Below are positions 22,531-34,538 of a DNA stretch of 64,000 bases, piece after piece; positions within the stretch are counted from its first letter, which is position 1; each line of letters starts with the position of its first letter. The position numbers were made by a program, and so were the translations under genes. This DNA is from Micrasema longulum (taxonomy: Eukaryota; Arthropoda; Insecta; Trichoptera; Brachycentridae), in the NCBI GenBank assembly GCA_022494885.1, contig JAGVSM010002822.1, positions 496,001 to 560,000 on the forward strand, written 5' to 3'. The notes below the pieces were generated by a model. That model searched no databases, had not been told where the DNA came from, and saw nothing but the letters and a program-made list of their open reading frames with translations.

Positions 22531-22879
22531 TCGTATAAAACCACATAACGATTTTTCTACGTCTAGACATAGGTTTCAAGATGTACTAGTCTCTTTGCCA
22601 GGACACTAATTACACTGATACGCAAGTCCCATTATACCCCTTAATTTGAGTAATTGTACAAAGATATAAAACAAACGTGCTGATTTAGTAGCCAACGCTA
22701 ACGTGCACTGGTGATGTATTTTTAAATGTCTTTGGGAGCTATAAAGACAGGTATGTTTTGGAACCAGTAGACAGAGAAGGGTTTATTAGTGGTTGTGTTT
22801 ATTTATTAACAAACACTTATTAAAACTTTCGACGATAAAGTCAATGGCTAAAATATTAATTAAATTAAATATCAGTTTT

Positions 22880-23050
22880 AACCGAACATCAGCCTTCGTG
22901 ATATAAAAGAGTCCGGGAGTGATTCCCGGTGAAAACCCGAAAATCTCATGTAATTTTTCTCAATCCTGGGTGTTCTATACTGAAATTCACCACTGTAATT
23001 GGGCTTTCTGGCCTGTTGTGGTTTAAAAAAATGTATATAAATAAATAAAT
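22880..23050 (+). repeat. SINE-E, decayed head
   Basis: 'gggagtgattcccggtgaaa', 'tctcaatcctgggtgttcta' and 'gggctttctggcctgttgtg' followed by an (aaat)n tail. The 5' part of the tRNA-like head is no longer recognisable. Confidence 0.8.
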
Positions 23051-23054
23051 CAGT

Positions 23055-24672
23055 AGAATCCCAACAAAAATTGTAAATATTGTTCATTTCAAATTGCTTT
23101 GCAACTGTTTTGACTAAGAATGTGTTATGAATTATTTTGACAAAGATCATACTTCATAACCCTCTTAAGGCATATAAAAAATCCAATTAATATACGTAAA
23201 AAGATGATGAATAAAATTTAAAATTATAAAAGATATTGCTTGGAACGTTACCTAAGCTCCCGGTAAAAACTCGGAAAATACTACCTTCAATAAACGGTTG
23301 ATTCGTCTAATTCAACAAAGGATGTATTTCCAATGTCTCCCGCTAACAAGGGTTAACCAATCTTACGTCTTTCCAAAGGATATTATTCATAAAGACACCC
23401 TTTAAAATATTTCCATTTTAATTTTCTGCGGTTTTACAGGGACGATGAATTTCCATCGGAAATAAATTCAATTTATTAATTTCTTTGAAATTTCCGTTCG
23501 AATACGTTTTGAATTATTTTGAATCAGTAAATACCTATTGAAATTTAATTTCTTGAAATAACGATTTGCCACATAAAAGAGAAGGATTTTTTTAAACATA
23601 TTCTTTTTGTCAGGTTGAAAAATAATGTTTTTTTTTTGTTTTCATTTCTCTTTTTTCTACATCAGCTATTTTTGTAATAAAGTAGGTTGTGTGGAAATTC
23701 AATTTGGGAAAAATTATACAATCCTTTGAAATACTGAAAAAACTTAATAATTAGATAAAAGAACGCATTACCCCCGGAGTATTTGAGTAAAAAAATTACA
23801 ATTGCTTTGAAGATAGTTATTTTCATTAAATGATCGAAGAAATTTTCAATTTCCACTTAGAAAAATAAATAAAAACATTTTAAATCACATAAATTTTGTT
23901 GTATTTTTCAAAAATATCACGTTAAATTTTGCCTTAAACAATCGTTTTCAACGGAAATATGATTTTTTTTTATCTTAAAGACGCATATTTAGGTTGTTAA
24001 TATTTCATTTTAACATTATGATTTAAGCAATATTTAAATGCCATCGAATGGCCGATACAAAAATTTAAATTAAATTAAAAAAATAGACTACGAGTTGTAG
24101 TGTCGGGAATCGTGGTCTAGAAGTAATTTTGTGGAGTTTTCAAATATACATATTTCTTTAATTCTTTATTTTGATTTCGTGATGTAAATAAACGGAAGTT
24201 TTATTGAGTATAGTAAGATTTATCTGGCTGAATTATATCTGGAAAACACCTGAATACACTTATTCATTTTTATACCGACTTCTTCTAGGACCGATTTGTT
24301 TAATCAATAATATTTAAATTTGGTGCAAATGTTTTTTAACAGGGGCTAGATGTTATTTTCTAGGAAATTATCAAGTTTGACAAATTTAACCAATTTTTTT
24401 ATCTACTTTAATTTATAGTTTGTATAAACATATTAGTAAAACTCCACCTTACACATAGTAAAATATGATCTTTTTGTTTCCGATTTATTTTGAAAAAATC
24501 CCTTCAATTTACTTCTACTTATAGCTTTCAAAATAAGGATTCTTATATAGGTATTGTGAGGTTACATTTATGGATTTTTTTTATTCAATAATATTTTTTA
24601 TTTGAGTTTTGTAATTAAACAATTGTTTTTTTTTTAAATTCAATAAATATTACAATTCCTATAATTTACACA
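23055..24672. other. Nothing recognised
   Basis: AT-rich sequence with no repeat partner. The frame 23662-23856 is low-complexity. The patch at 23240-23400 ('taagctcccggtaaaaactc', 'gtctcccgctaacaagggtt') is unassigned. Confidence 0.45.
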
Positions 24673-24674
24673 AA

Positions 24675-24822
24675 TATCTCAATTTTGGTAGCCATTTTCA
24701 ACGAACTGTAAATAACTCACTATTAGATAATGGAAATCAAGTTAGGGTAGAGTGGGTTTCGAACCTCGAATCTCTGATCCGTGAGTTCGCAACACTAGCT
24801 ACGGGACCACGTCCCGATCAAA
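24675..24822 (-). repeat. SINE-B, minus strand
   Basis: The minus strand reads 'atcgggacgtggtcccgtag', 'ctagtgttgcgaactcacgg', 'gaggttcgaaacccactcta' and 'tgagttatttacagttcgtt'. The head and body are preserved. Confidence 0.88.
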
Positions 24823-24824
24823 GT

Positions 24825-25848
24825 TAGATTACTTATGTTTTTATAAGAACAATGCTTTGCAAATCCTTTTTTCAATAAACGCTGACTTTTTTGGCATTGA
24901 AACTGAATATAAATATGCAAAAGTGCACTATTTTAAAAACTAAATCATGAATTAATGTTAACTGCTAAAAAAACTTCTCTGAAAACGCAAAAAACTAATG
25001 TTTTTAAAACTCTAAACAGATTTATTACGTAATTTTAAATTTTATCAGTACATTTTTTATGTACGTTAAGAAGCCTAGTGCTGTTGGCATTTATGAAGGT
25101 GGCTGAATATATTAATTTTAAATTTTACGACGCGTAGTGTAGCGTGAAATGTTATAACAAACCATAAAATGATTGTTGATAGCGTCAACTTTACGGCAAC
25201 TATTTGTTTAATATATTTCTCCGCTTTCTGGGGGTAATTTTCATGCTTTTGAGAGAAGTGGTAGGTCATTCAACTTTCATATTATTAGTTAAATGTTTTA
25301 CAGATATTTCATAGAGTAAATATCAAGGCTATACTGACAAAATGCATTAAGTCAACAGTCTTTTTCATTTCAAATATTTTTTAATATAGCTTAACGATGT
25401 CAATTTCAAGTTGTTTGCTATGCCCCGAATAAAGATTATTCTTTCAAAGCGTTAAAAAAATTTAAAATAAAAGAAAATTGTGGGAGAAATAATGCGTTAA
25501 AAGAATAAAGAAGCTTTGAATACGATTATATCGGAACTTGTCTTAGCGACATCAAAAGGTTCTCAATCTCTGTTAAAATATATGTGAACCCCAACATACA
25601 GTATTTAAGAGATTAAAAATAATTTCGCCATCAATTAAATGTAAAATTTAACTTTAAAAACTGTTTTTATTATTTGAAGAAATTTTGATTAAGGGATGAG
25701 ATATTCAATCCGTTTATTTTGTTGTGCAAAGTACAGGCCACTACAAGACAATAATAATATTTTTATTCCAAGTCAATTGATTGGCTAGTGCAATACCTAA
25801 CCATTCACAACCTCGATTACCAGAAGTGGTCCATCAGTTGTCTGATTA
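24825..25848. other. Nothing recognised
   Basis: AT-rich. The frame 25075-25269 on the minus strand shows no family signal. A short scrap at 25770-25850 ('caatacctaaccattcacaa', 'ccagaagtggtccatcagtt') is not shared elsewhere in the window. Confidence 0.4.
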
Positions 25849-25849
25849 T

Positions 25850-26038
25850 AAAAATAGGGTCTAAATTTGTTGCTCTTGGGAGGGAAACATTTTGAGAAGG
25901 GATTTTTCTACAGGTCTTATGACCTGTAATAAGTTGGTTTAAGTGGCTATTTTACACACTGTGTGACATTTAATAGTCTGTTTTAATTTTAACATCTCAA
26001 TTTACAAACATTTGGACACACTCAAAACAACGCTGATA
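25850..26038 (+). repeat. Short Rep-A derivative with both ends
   Basis: It starts in the outer region ('gggtctaaatttgttgctct', 'gagggaaacattttgagaag'), passes through 'acaggtcttatgacctgtaa' and 'ctattttacacactgtgtga', and finishes in the opposite outer end 'acaaacatttggacacactc' and 'aaaacaacg'. The centre is deleted, leaving a MITE-sized element of about 190 bases. Confidence 0.75.
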
Positions 26039-26044
26039 ACATTA

Positions 26045-26730
26045 AGGGTTTTTTCCTCAGCCTTAATCTGAGGCCTACTACACGATGTCAGTGCAGTCTA
26101 TCCCAATGAGAAAGTTTAGCCACAACAAACATCTCGAGTATAAGAAATCTATGATTCTCAAACTATTTTTAACCTTTCTCCTACTGTACCAAAAACATCC
26201 GCGCGTTACGGTGCTGTGTAGCCATTACACATGCAAAAACTGAGAGATTTTAAATCGCAAAAATATAATATTCATAGGCAATTTATTAAATCATTAACAA
26301 CTTGCCCACCACGTACCTCACACCGCATCTAATGACATAAGTCTCCTTGGCGGTACCCACATACACAGAAAATTTGCCCTTTGTCAAACGAGAAAAGCAG
26401 CCCGAAGAAGCTTTCTGTAATCTGGTAGCCTTAGCATTTTTGTGCTCATTACAGTTGTTTTCATTTACAGTTGATGTCAAAAGTGATCATATTTTTTAAC
26501 AGAATTGCAAAAAACATGAAAAAACTATTAGTTTATGCTCGCAGCGTAGAAAGAATCACCCCTGACAAAACTCTGAGAGCTACTAACTGTCGTCAAGCAT
26601 AAGTACTGAAAACTTTGCTATTCGTGCGTACGACGCGCGCAACGGTTTCTCTCGCTACCAAATATACCCGTATTATCGAGAGCCAGACGTAAAAAGTGTG
26701 TGAGACAATGATGTATTCTGTACTCTTTTA
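26045..26730. other. GC-richer block of uncertain nature
   Basis: This is the longest stretch in the window with balanced composition and no repeat partner: 'cctactacacgatgtcagtg', 'gcgcgttacggtgctgtgta', 'tgcgtacgacgcgcgcaacg'. It holds the exon candidate described separately. It could be unique (host) sequence, an old repeat or a processed fragment. Confidence 0.4.
26286..26480 (-). CDS. Weak exon or pseudo-exon candidate, unknown
   Basis: A 64-residue minus-strand frame with less AT-biased codon use than its surroundings. Its central part reads KASSGCFSRLTKGKF, SVYVGTAKETYVIRCGVRY. The minus strand contains a strong splice-donor-like 'gtgaggtacgtgg' (exon edge near 26317), and a weak acceptor-like 'gattacag' lies near 26415-26422, so an internal exon of about 98 bases could be drawn. 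I recognise no domain. It may equally be chance or part of a repeat not otherwise present here. Confidence 0.2.
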   Translation of the reverse strand: MTSTVNENNCNEHKNAKATRLQKASSGCFSRLTKGKFSVYVGTAKETYVIRCGVRYVVGKLLMI

Positions 26731-26734
26731 CTTC

Positions 26735-27840
26735 ATACTCTACAGCATGCAACACATTAGAAAACTTTTTATTTTATTGATGATTTATCTCCAACTTTTA
26801 ATAAAAAATATTTTTCTGTACCAAATGAGTTATAAAAATATTTTAACCGATACGTAAATGTATAACGGAGAAATACCGAAAATCTAACCTAAAGATTATA
26901 TTTTTTTTATAAGGATATTACGTTAATAGATGCGTTGTGTACTGTTTACTCATCATACAAAAAGGGAGAGTTAAAAGAAATAAATAAAAACATAAATAAT
27001 ACATTATAAGTTAAATGGTTTACTTCACACCTACTTTTTATGAAAGATTCTTTTGCGTTACGACCCATTAACATAATCCATTACTAACATAAAAAACGAT
27101 AATAAAATTTATATGACGTAACATGACAATGTCCAGAAAGTAGAGGGTACTTTTCATTGTGTGGTAACAAAAAAGACCATGTATGTTACATTTGGCCACG
27201 GGGGAAACATTTAATATTTGGGACAATAGGAAAGATGTAAAACAACCCTTCTGGGGTTATAAAGCCTTTGGAAAACTGGTCGCATTCGAGAATATCAGAT
27301 TAGATAATTCTCAGGACAATAAAACTTTTGTATGGTTACGATATTTGTCATGATTATTTTTATTCCTTCGCAATTTTTTTGGTATTCGGAATATAAAGAT
27401 TGATATAAACATATATTTAAAATGTGATTCGCGCTCAGCCACCTTCCCGGCTGGGCGAGAAACATACCCCCTCTTTCCAATCGTAGCTTAAAATATGAAA
27501 TTAAGTTGTTAATTGTTAAAAATCATAGAGTCAGTGTTTATAAGTGGTGTGTGGACAAAAAGTGGAAAAAAATACTATTCATTCTATTGCATTGGTTTAC
27601 ACTTTATTCTTACAAAAATATTATAGATTACAAATAGTGAACAACTAAACCTTTCAAACAACAGCACGCCCGTTACATAAAAATCGTAATGAAAGTCAAT
27701 TAAATCATTAAAACCGTTTAAGAATGTACCCATTTGTGAATTGAAAGTACCCAAATTTATCTATCTGGTACACTACCCCCCATAATAAATTATAACAGTG
27801 CTACTGAAAATGAAATTATGTTTTTTGATAAATACATAAT
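26735..27840. other. Nothing recognised
   Basis: AT-rich, no shared repeats. The minus frame 27295-27480 has no family signal. Confidence 0.45.
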
Positions 27841-27844
27841 ACCT

Positions 27845-28205
27845 ATTAACAAATTACAACAGGGATGGAGAATACCTTAGAAAAGGGAATATGGAATTCT
27901 AGGCATCTACAGGGCTTATGACTTGTCATTGGCTGGTTTAAATGGCCATTTTACACACTGTGTAACATTCACCATTTTGCCTATGTTTGAACATCCATAT
28001 TTCAATTCTTCCATTTGTTGATTTTAGTAAAGTTAAATTTCAGGCGTTGTCTAGTATGTGAAATAATTCAGTCAGATGAATCTCTTCACAACTATAAAGG
28101 TTTCAGCTCTATAACTTCCCTGTAGTAATTTGTTAGTCTTAGTGACTCCAGAGGGGGTGAAATCAAGTATTTTGTCTACAAACATTTGGACAAACTCAAA
28201 TATTG
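27845..28205. repeat. Rep-A fold-back derivative
   Basis: Forward half 'aacaaattacaacagggatg' to 'tgttgattttagtaaagtta', then directly the inverted inner part 'caggcgttgtctagtatgtg' to 'ggtttcagctctataacttc', then the reverse outer end ('tccagagggggtgaaatcaa', 'caaacatttggacaaactca'). Both ends are present and part of one arm is deleted. Confidence 0.8.
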
Positions 28206-28455
28206 TAACATAATACCTATGTTTAATACCTACCATCTAATAACATACAAAATTATAAATCCTTATACCACTCTCACACGCATTTGTTTCATATTTACGT
28301 AAAACAATTAATTGACCGGGAATGTTATGTACCTATCGTAAAACGAAACAATTTGGACCGAAATGGACTCCAAGTTATTGGAACAATACGCACTTTACCT
28401 CGATAACTGCACATATGTGCATCTAGACCATCTTCATGTGATGTTCATCTTCCAC

Positions 28456-28512
28456 AGATCAGCGAGCAGACTGTTAGCCATATATCCGTGAGTAACTATG
28501 ATACTTAAAATA
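28456..28512 (+). repeat. Rep-I copy 2
   Basis: 'agatcagcgagcagactgtt' with 'agccatatatccgtgagtaa' matches 21968-22012. The preceding stretch 28210-28455 is otherwise unassigned. Confidence 0.5.
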
Positions 28513-28514
28513 AT

Positions 28515-29655
28515 AACGCAGAGAATAACAATCCAAAAATACCATTAATGCATAAAAAATAATAAAATAGGAACTTTATATGGTTACAAAAATTATCAAA
28601 AAAACAGAATAGCAAATTATCACCAACCCATACCACCTTTACATACATAGACTGAATAATGAATGTATCGCGCATATTAACATTTTTAATTCGAATATTT
28701 AAATTAAAGTTACATACAAATCAATATTTTACGTCGTAGGTGCTTATTTCGTTTTATTATTAACGTGTATTTATATACCTATACCTCAAATAAAGAATAA
28801 TGAAATAAATAAAAATATTGTAAAATTTGTTTTATATTTTTTTTTTCTTAAATTCTAAGTTTAGTGAGTAAAAAAAAGGGCAACCAAACAATTTAAAAGA
28901 GTGTTAAAAAAGTGTTTGATTATAATTTTTCATATATTTTGGTATTAATAAAGACGTGACTTACTTGTATTAAAAATTTTTAAACGTTAATTTTTTGATA
29001 TATTAAAATTTTTGTAAATTTTTATGTAAAAATTATTATGTTGTGTTACCAAAATATGTAAAGAGAGAAATCCCTGCAAAAAATGCTTTTGCAGTTTGGC
29101 GGGAATTAAATAGTTGTTCAAAGGATTGCTTATGTCAAAATTTTCAAAAAAATAAATTAAAAAAGGTTTTTATTTTGATATAACTTAAGTCATTAAACTG
29201 TTGTATTAGATGTTTAGTCAAAATGAAAACATTTCAATTAAATTTCTGGACGATACTGTTATTAAATGAAAACAGGCAAATTGCGACAATCGCATCAAAT
29301 GGTTTCAGATTTGAATATTTTAATTCTTGCTCCTAATTATATACAAAACAACAAGTAGCTATATGGAATGCCATCAAATATTAATTAAGGAATATAACTA
29401 AGCAATAATAATATCAACAACCTAGGTATTTGAGCAGTCTAGTATATATGTATAATTTATATATAAGGTCCCTATTAAATTCCGATCGAGTTTGGGTCAC
29501 GTTTAATTATTTACATGAATAAATGCGTTGCCAACGTCGCAAAATAAATCCTAATTGAAACTCCATTACTAAAACTACGCGATTTATGATAACGTCTATC
29601 AAAACGAAGCATTTACTTAAGTCATGATTTGGAAAGCAATAATGTTGTTTTTTTA
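28515..29655. other. Nothing recognised
   Basis: Very AT-rich with T/A homopolymers. I see no shared repeats and no coding signal. Confidence 0.5.
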
Positions 29656-29659
29656 AATA

Positions 29660-30052
29660 CATACAATGTATGATAGGTGCCCTAATGTCGAAATTAGAGC
29701 AGAATGCAAGGCTGAGTTAAGCATTATCGACAAAATTAAGAAAGGTCTTTTGCGATGGTTCGGTCAGGTGGAGCGAATGAATGATGAAAGAACGGCTAAA
29801 AAGATTTATGATGCGAATGTGTCTGGTTGTAGAAGTCGAGGAAGGCCGAGAAAGACATGGCATGATCAAGTACAACAAATTCTTGAAAGTGGTCATGTGA
29901 AAAGTCGGAATAATCGACGTGCGTGCATGAGAAGATGTATGAATGTAAAGGAAGCAAAGGAAGTGTGCCAGGACAGAGAGGTGTGGCGTTCTATCCTCTC
30001 TGCCTACCCCTCCGGGGAAATGGCGTTATGGTTAGTTAGTTAGTTAGTTACA
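29660..30052 (+). pseudogene. LINE ORF C-terminus with (GTTA)n tail
   Basis: The 125-residue open frame 29666-30043 reads KKGLLRWFGQVERMNDERTA, KKIYDANVSGCRSRGRPRKT, WHDQVQQILESGHV, then NNRRACMRRCMNVKEAKEVC and DREVWRSILSAYPSG. This is the complete tail of a common arthropod RTE-like LINE protein, still open but missing the RT and endonuclease. It ends at a (gtta)n microsatellite that probably formed at the 3' end. Further decayed copies: 7374, 35535 and 63405. Confidence 0.85.
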
Positions 30053-30221
30053 TTTGTTCAGTAAAGTCGGTTTATTTAAAATTGTTCGTCTTATTATCAT
30101 GTTTTGGATATATTTAATAAAACATACAAAAATATAAGTTGTTCACAGTTACAAACATAGTCAAATATACAAAATGTAAGAAGCATTACTAGCGAAGCGT
30201 AAGCTGGTACGCGATAGTAGG

Positions 30222-30394
30222 TTTTATTCTGGGCTTTATTTTAAGTATTTCCAAACCCCTCAAAAAACTAAATACATTGAAAACCTTAATACAATATTTT
30301 TTACGCAGTAACTTGGAGACTGGATCCATTGTGTCGAGCCCACAATATAAAACAAACATTGAAAGGATTGAAAATGTTCAACGAAATTTTTTTA
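30222..30394 (+). pseudogene. LINE RT fragment cut by Rep-A
   Basis: Pieces read ILGFILSISKPLKKLNTLKT, then FLRSNLETGSIVSSPQYKTN and IERIENVQRNFF, equal to the LVR..LEYGS.VWSP....I..IE..QR.F block of Jockey/CR1-like RTs. The reading is broken immediately afterwards where Rep-A begins ('atatttgagtttgtccaaat'). Confidence 0.75.
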
Positions 30395-30640
30395 TTACAA
30401 TATTTGAGTTTGTCCAAATGTTCATAGACTGGATTTCACCCCCTCGGGGTTCATTAAGATTAACAAATTACAACAGGGATGGAGAATACCTTTAATAAGG
30501 GAATATGGAAGTCAAGGCATTTACTGGGTTTATGACCTGTCATTGGCTGGTTTAAGAGGCCACTTTACACACTGTGTAACATTCACCATTTTGCCTATGT
30601 TTGAACATCCAAATTTCTTCGATTCTTCCATCTGTAATAA
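30395..30640 (+). repeat. Rep-A forward half with outer end
   Basis: It runs from the outer terminus 'atatttgagtttgtccaaat', through 'tcaccccctcggggttcatt', 'acaacagggatggagaatac', 'atgacctgtcattggctggt' and 'gcctatgtttgaacatccaa'. This copy gives the full order of one half from terminus inward. Confidence 0.85.
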
Positions 30641-30644
30641 TTAG

Positions 30645-31325
30645 CAAAAAAAAATTATGCTACTAATAATTAGCAACGTGATATTTCCCTATTTTGACTA
30701 TTTTATCAGACATGCGATATGCAGGTTGTGACTGCAATTTTTTTCTGTTTTAATGCAAGTTTTTTTCCTTTGCAAAACTCCTCGTTGGCCGTATTTTAAG
30801 TGGATACAGTTAATGAAACTGTAAAATTTCAACTAAAGAAAAACCTTTACATTTGACTGGTCAAAGTTGTAGAATGGTATTCTATTCCAAACTGAAGATA
30901 TTCATAGCACAAAGAGCTGTTTCGCCCGTTGGCTCCACTACCCCAACTTGAGGAATTTCAACTTACGTTTGCACTGGGCACTCCAAGCAAACAGCATTAA
31001 TAGTTGTTTCATAACTAAAACTTTAAGAAAACAGCGCAGCCGTTGCGAATTCTCATTGTAAAAGACGTTTATAGTTACTCAAGTTACTCTCCTCAGTTAA
31101 CTAGTTTAACAAATTAGTAAATGTCTCGATGCGATGTGACCGAATACAATCCGAATGCACCCTAATGAACCATCAAATACATTATTTGAGTCGACTTGGA
31201 TTAACAGTACACAAATCAAGAATAATGTTTTTATTGAAAAGTTCTATTTGATTATTTTATTGTTTTAATTTTGTATTATTTACACTTTATTTTTCTAGAT
31301 TGTTATTCTATCGCATCACATGTTT
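30645..31325. other. Nothing recognised
   Basis: A moderately balanced patch at 30890-31100 ('agctgtttcgcccgttggct', 'gaaaacagcgcagccgttgc') has no partner in the window and no long frame. Confidence 0.4.
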
Positions 31326-31329
31326 TTTT

Positions 31330-32065
31330 ATTTTATTATTATTATTTTATTTTTTTTCATTGATAAACTCTTACGGGTTACATACATTTAACAAAATATT
31401 TTTACTTTTAAAACTCACATTCTACTGTTAATAATAATATTTTTAAGATCTTTTGTAAAGGTTGTCTGAGTCATTTGTCAAGTTTTGTCTGGTAGTTTAT
31501 GGTTTAATTTCAGTCCATGGTCTATTGGTCTCGATTGTCCTTTTCTCGTTTTAAAAGGTTGTATTTTATATTTTTCTGATATTATTGTATTGTGTTCATG
31601 TTTACTACAGTTTTTTTCAAGTTTTAATTCTTCGTCTACAATTACATCAGTGGCTAATTTATGCATAAATTTTAAGGATTCTAGTTTAAAGAGTTCAATT
31701 ACATTTAATTGTTTAGTTTGTTTGAAAAGTTATTTAGTTGCTGTTAGATAGGGTTGGTCATATACTTACTTAAATATTTTATTTTTCTGTCTTTATAGTC
31801 TGTTTATGTCATTTTGATTTCCTGTTCCCCATAGTTGTTACATATAATATATTTAAGTTTTTAGATTGGCTTCAAACATAACATTTTTTTCTTTTTTGGG
31901 AACAGAGTTTTTGATTTTAAAAAAAGACTCGACAATGTCGCCACTTTGCTAATAAAATTGTTGATATGAATTGTCCATGTCAATTGTCTGTCTATTGTTA
32001 GTCGTAAGTATTTAACATGTTCACTCTCAGTTAGTCGTTCATTATTTTATAATTCTTATAATTTA
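31330..32065 (-). pseudogene. LINE RT C-terminal region, decayed
   Basis: On the minus strand, with frame changes: HVKYLRLTIDN, NNFISKVATLSSLFFKIKN, then LFKQTKQLNVIELFKLESLK, and HKLATDVI, KTRKGQSRPIDHGLKLNHKL. This is the thumb and C-terminal segment of a CR1/Jockey-like ORF2, with L.LTIDN equivalent to LGVILD. Stops occur in the first part; the last 62 residues (31478-31666) remain open. The opposite-strand frame 31485-31751 is a shadow. Its 3' end is A/T-rich. Confidence 0.75.
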
Positions 32066-32087
32066 ATGTGTTTAAGTGTGTATCAAT

Positions 32088-32262
32088 TGGCTTGTGGTCC
32101 CATGGCTGGTGTTGTGGACTCACGGATCAGAGGTCCGAGGTTCAAACTCCACTCTATCCTAACTTGATTGTCATTTTTGAATAGTGAGTTATTTACAACT
32201 CGTTGAAAATGACCACCAAAATTGAAATATTTGGGTAAATTATAAGACTGCTTATTATTTTT
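32088..32262 (+). repeat. SINE-B
   Basis: 'cttgtggtcccatggctggt', 'tcagaggtccgaggttcaaa', 'gtgagttatttacaactcgt' and 'gaaatatttgggtaaattat' are in the canonical order. Confidence 0.9.
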
Positions 32263-32389
32263 TATTTTTTTATTTTTAAATTTGGTGTTTAATTACCATG
32301 GCGTAACACGGGTATAGCTTAAAGAGCCTCAGTAGTTCATGAATCTGCAAACGAGTGTTATTTTATTAAATATTTTGAGTTAATCAAAC

Positions 32390-32485
32390 AAATGGACAGG
32401 GTATGAGAACATCTCAGAGAAGGGAATATGGAAGTCTAGGGATTTACAAGGCTTATGATTGGTCATTGGCTGGTTCCAGTCGATA
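32390..32485 (+). repeat. Rep-A fragment
   Basis: 'gaagggaatatggaagtcta', 'acaaggcttatgattggtca' and 'ttggctggtt' give the middle of a forward half. Both ends are missing. Confidence 0.65.
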
Positions 32486-32569
32486 ATCAAAACTTTAAAG
32501 CGTAAAAATAAGTGAACTATTTCTCCATTTTTATAAATTCACCGTATTACTTTTTACATTTTTAGTACT

Positions 32570-32650
32570 CACAGTTGCACTAGGTGTATCAATGCAGTGC
32601 CCTATGCACCATTAGATGCGGAAAGGAAGTGATGATGACGATGATGAATT
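32570..32650 (+). repeat. SINE-C 3' end
   Basis: 'gtatcaatgcagtgccctat' and 'gcaccattagatgcggaaag' with a 'gatgatgacgatgatgaa' tail. Confidence 0.75.
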
Positions 32651-32654
32651 TAAG

Positions 32655-33350
32655 GAGTTTCGCAGTGACTTTTAACATATTTGAATAAGTTTTGGCATCG
32701 GCCGAAACTGGAACAGAAGCCGAAATTTGGTTTGGGTTTCGGTATCGGCAGAAAATTTTGTTTCGGTCCGTCACTATAAAACAAACAAAATGCAATCTCT
32801 GTGTACATGAGCAATGTTAATTTACCCTGTTTAAATGTTTGTGTAAATAATATTATGTTCGTATATATAAATATATTTATACTATAATAGAATTGGCCAT
32901 CGAAATTGGTAACGTGATGGTCGTTCGGGCGTGAATGATAATAGTAAATTATAAATAAAATTCATGTAAACGTATCAGATTCGATTAAACCTTCTATTCA
33001 CCAATTGGGGCAGAGGTAAATTTATTAATAATGGATATGTAAAAATTATTTAGCAAAATATCCTTTTTAAAATACGAGGTCTGACGAATACGAGGTTGAA
33101 CAGACTACGTATGTAATATTTTAAAATAGTTTTCAAATTATACTGCATAAAAAAGGTAAGACGAACATTGTCTAAATAAACCTCGATCAACTATTATGTA
33201 AATAATATTGATTTAAAAACATTGATCAACCAATATACGATTGGTCGCTTTAAAAAAATATTTCCTAACTCATAAACGGTGTCCTTAGGTATATGCGCTA
33301 AGTAGGTCAGAATTTCGATGAAAGGGTATTTAAACAGCGTATTTCAACCA
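32655..33350. other. Nothing recognised
   Basis: No partner in the window. The patch 32690-32790 contains a near-repeat of 'catcggccgaaactgg' and 'gtatcggcagaaaattttgt' in one or two degenerate units. Confidence 0.4.
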
Positions 33351-33354
33351 CTCT

Positions 33355-34142
33355 CTCGCAGATGCCTTCCCGACACAGTGCGAAAAAGACAACTGCACAG
33401 CAGGAGCGAATCGTCAAAATAAGTGATTATGCACAGCTTCTTATTATATTTTAATTTCAATAGTAATTTTTTATAGTAACCATGTTAATGGGAAAATAAT
33501 TGTTATTTATTATAAATCATAACCACCGTTTATATCTTCCTACAAAAAATATCTATGAAGTGCACCCAGCGCCCAGCCTGTTCTCAGTGAACGATGAAAC
33601 TAGCCGATTACCTCAGCTTTTTCCTCCATTAAAAAAGTACACTGTGTTTTACATCTTTAATCCATGTCAGCTTTTTTAGTACTAAAACAAACTAGCAGAT
33701 TACAAATATTATTCGTAGATTCTCTATTTAAAAACTAGTATTTCGAACATTATTTCCGAAGGACTATTTTTCTTTGATGGAATACCGTTGACATAGTTTG
33801 TATCACATAGGACATGTGGCGTTCGAAGTGGCCGTTTTTGGCATTATTCATTTTTAAAGGAAACAGCCAGTGCTCAGTGTTGACAGTTACTGTTTTATGT
33901 CATTGTGGTATTTGTTAATAAACTTTTGTACAAGTATTGAATTATTGTATTAAAATAGTGAAAAATAAAGATACGTACGAGTAAATTAAGCAGTTAATAA
34001 TAATTATTGTTTGAGTAGATTTTTACAGAACCACAGAAAAAGCATTCATTTTTAATTTATTTATTGAATATTATGTACTTATATGAAGGTACAAAAAAAT
34101 TATCATTTTTGTAGATTACCTATAACATTAATCACGGCTCGC
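33355..34142 (+). repeat. Rep-K copy 1
   Basis: About 780 bases shared, in the opposite orientation, with 39487-40245. Shared words include 'cgtttatatcttcctacaaa', 'cagcgcccagcctgttctca', 'ttcgaacattatttccgaag', 'ggacatgtggcgttcgaagt' and 'cagtgttgacagttactgtt'. There is no intact frame in this copy. The length and A/T-rich 3' part would suit a solo LTR or a non-autonomous DNA element, but TG..CA ends are not evident. Confidence 0.75.
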
Positions 34143-34538
34143 TACTGTTGTACAACGTGGACTAATTTCGGCAGGCCTAAATCGACAAAATTGACATTCG
34201 GTGTCCCATTATCCATCCCTTAAAACCAAACCAATGTTAATCAATATTTTTAGGAGTATGTTAATAAAATTTTCTGGGTCGGTACCTTTTCTGTTCTTCA
34301 AAATTATTTATCATATTTGTACACAGTGCATCCGAAAATGGCAAATCAAACTGGGCGCAAAAAAAAAAACTGAGACACGCCAATTGTAAATATCTTTAGC
34401 AAGAAAAAAAAATATTTCTATAGTGCCATAATCCAGGGAGAAAATATGGGACTACGTTTGTTTGATGAAAAGTCGGATTGCGTTTCATCTTCATTTTTTA
34501 AGCAGGTTAAACCGTTCCGAGTTTAATTCAGATATTAA

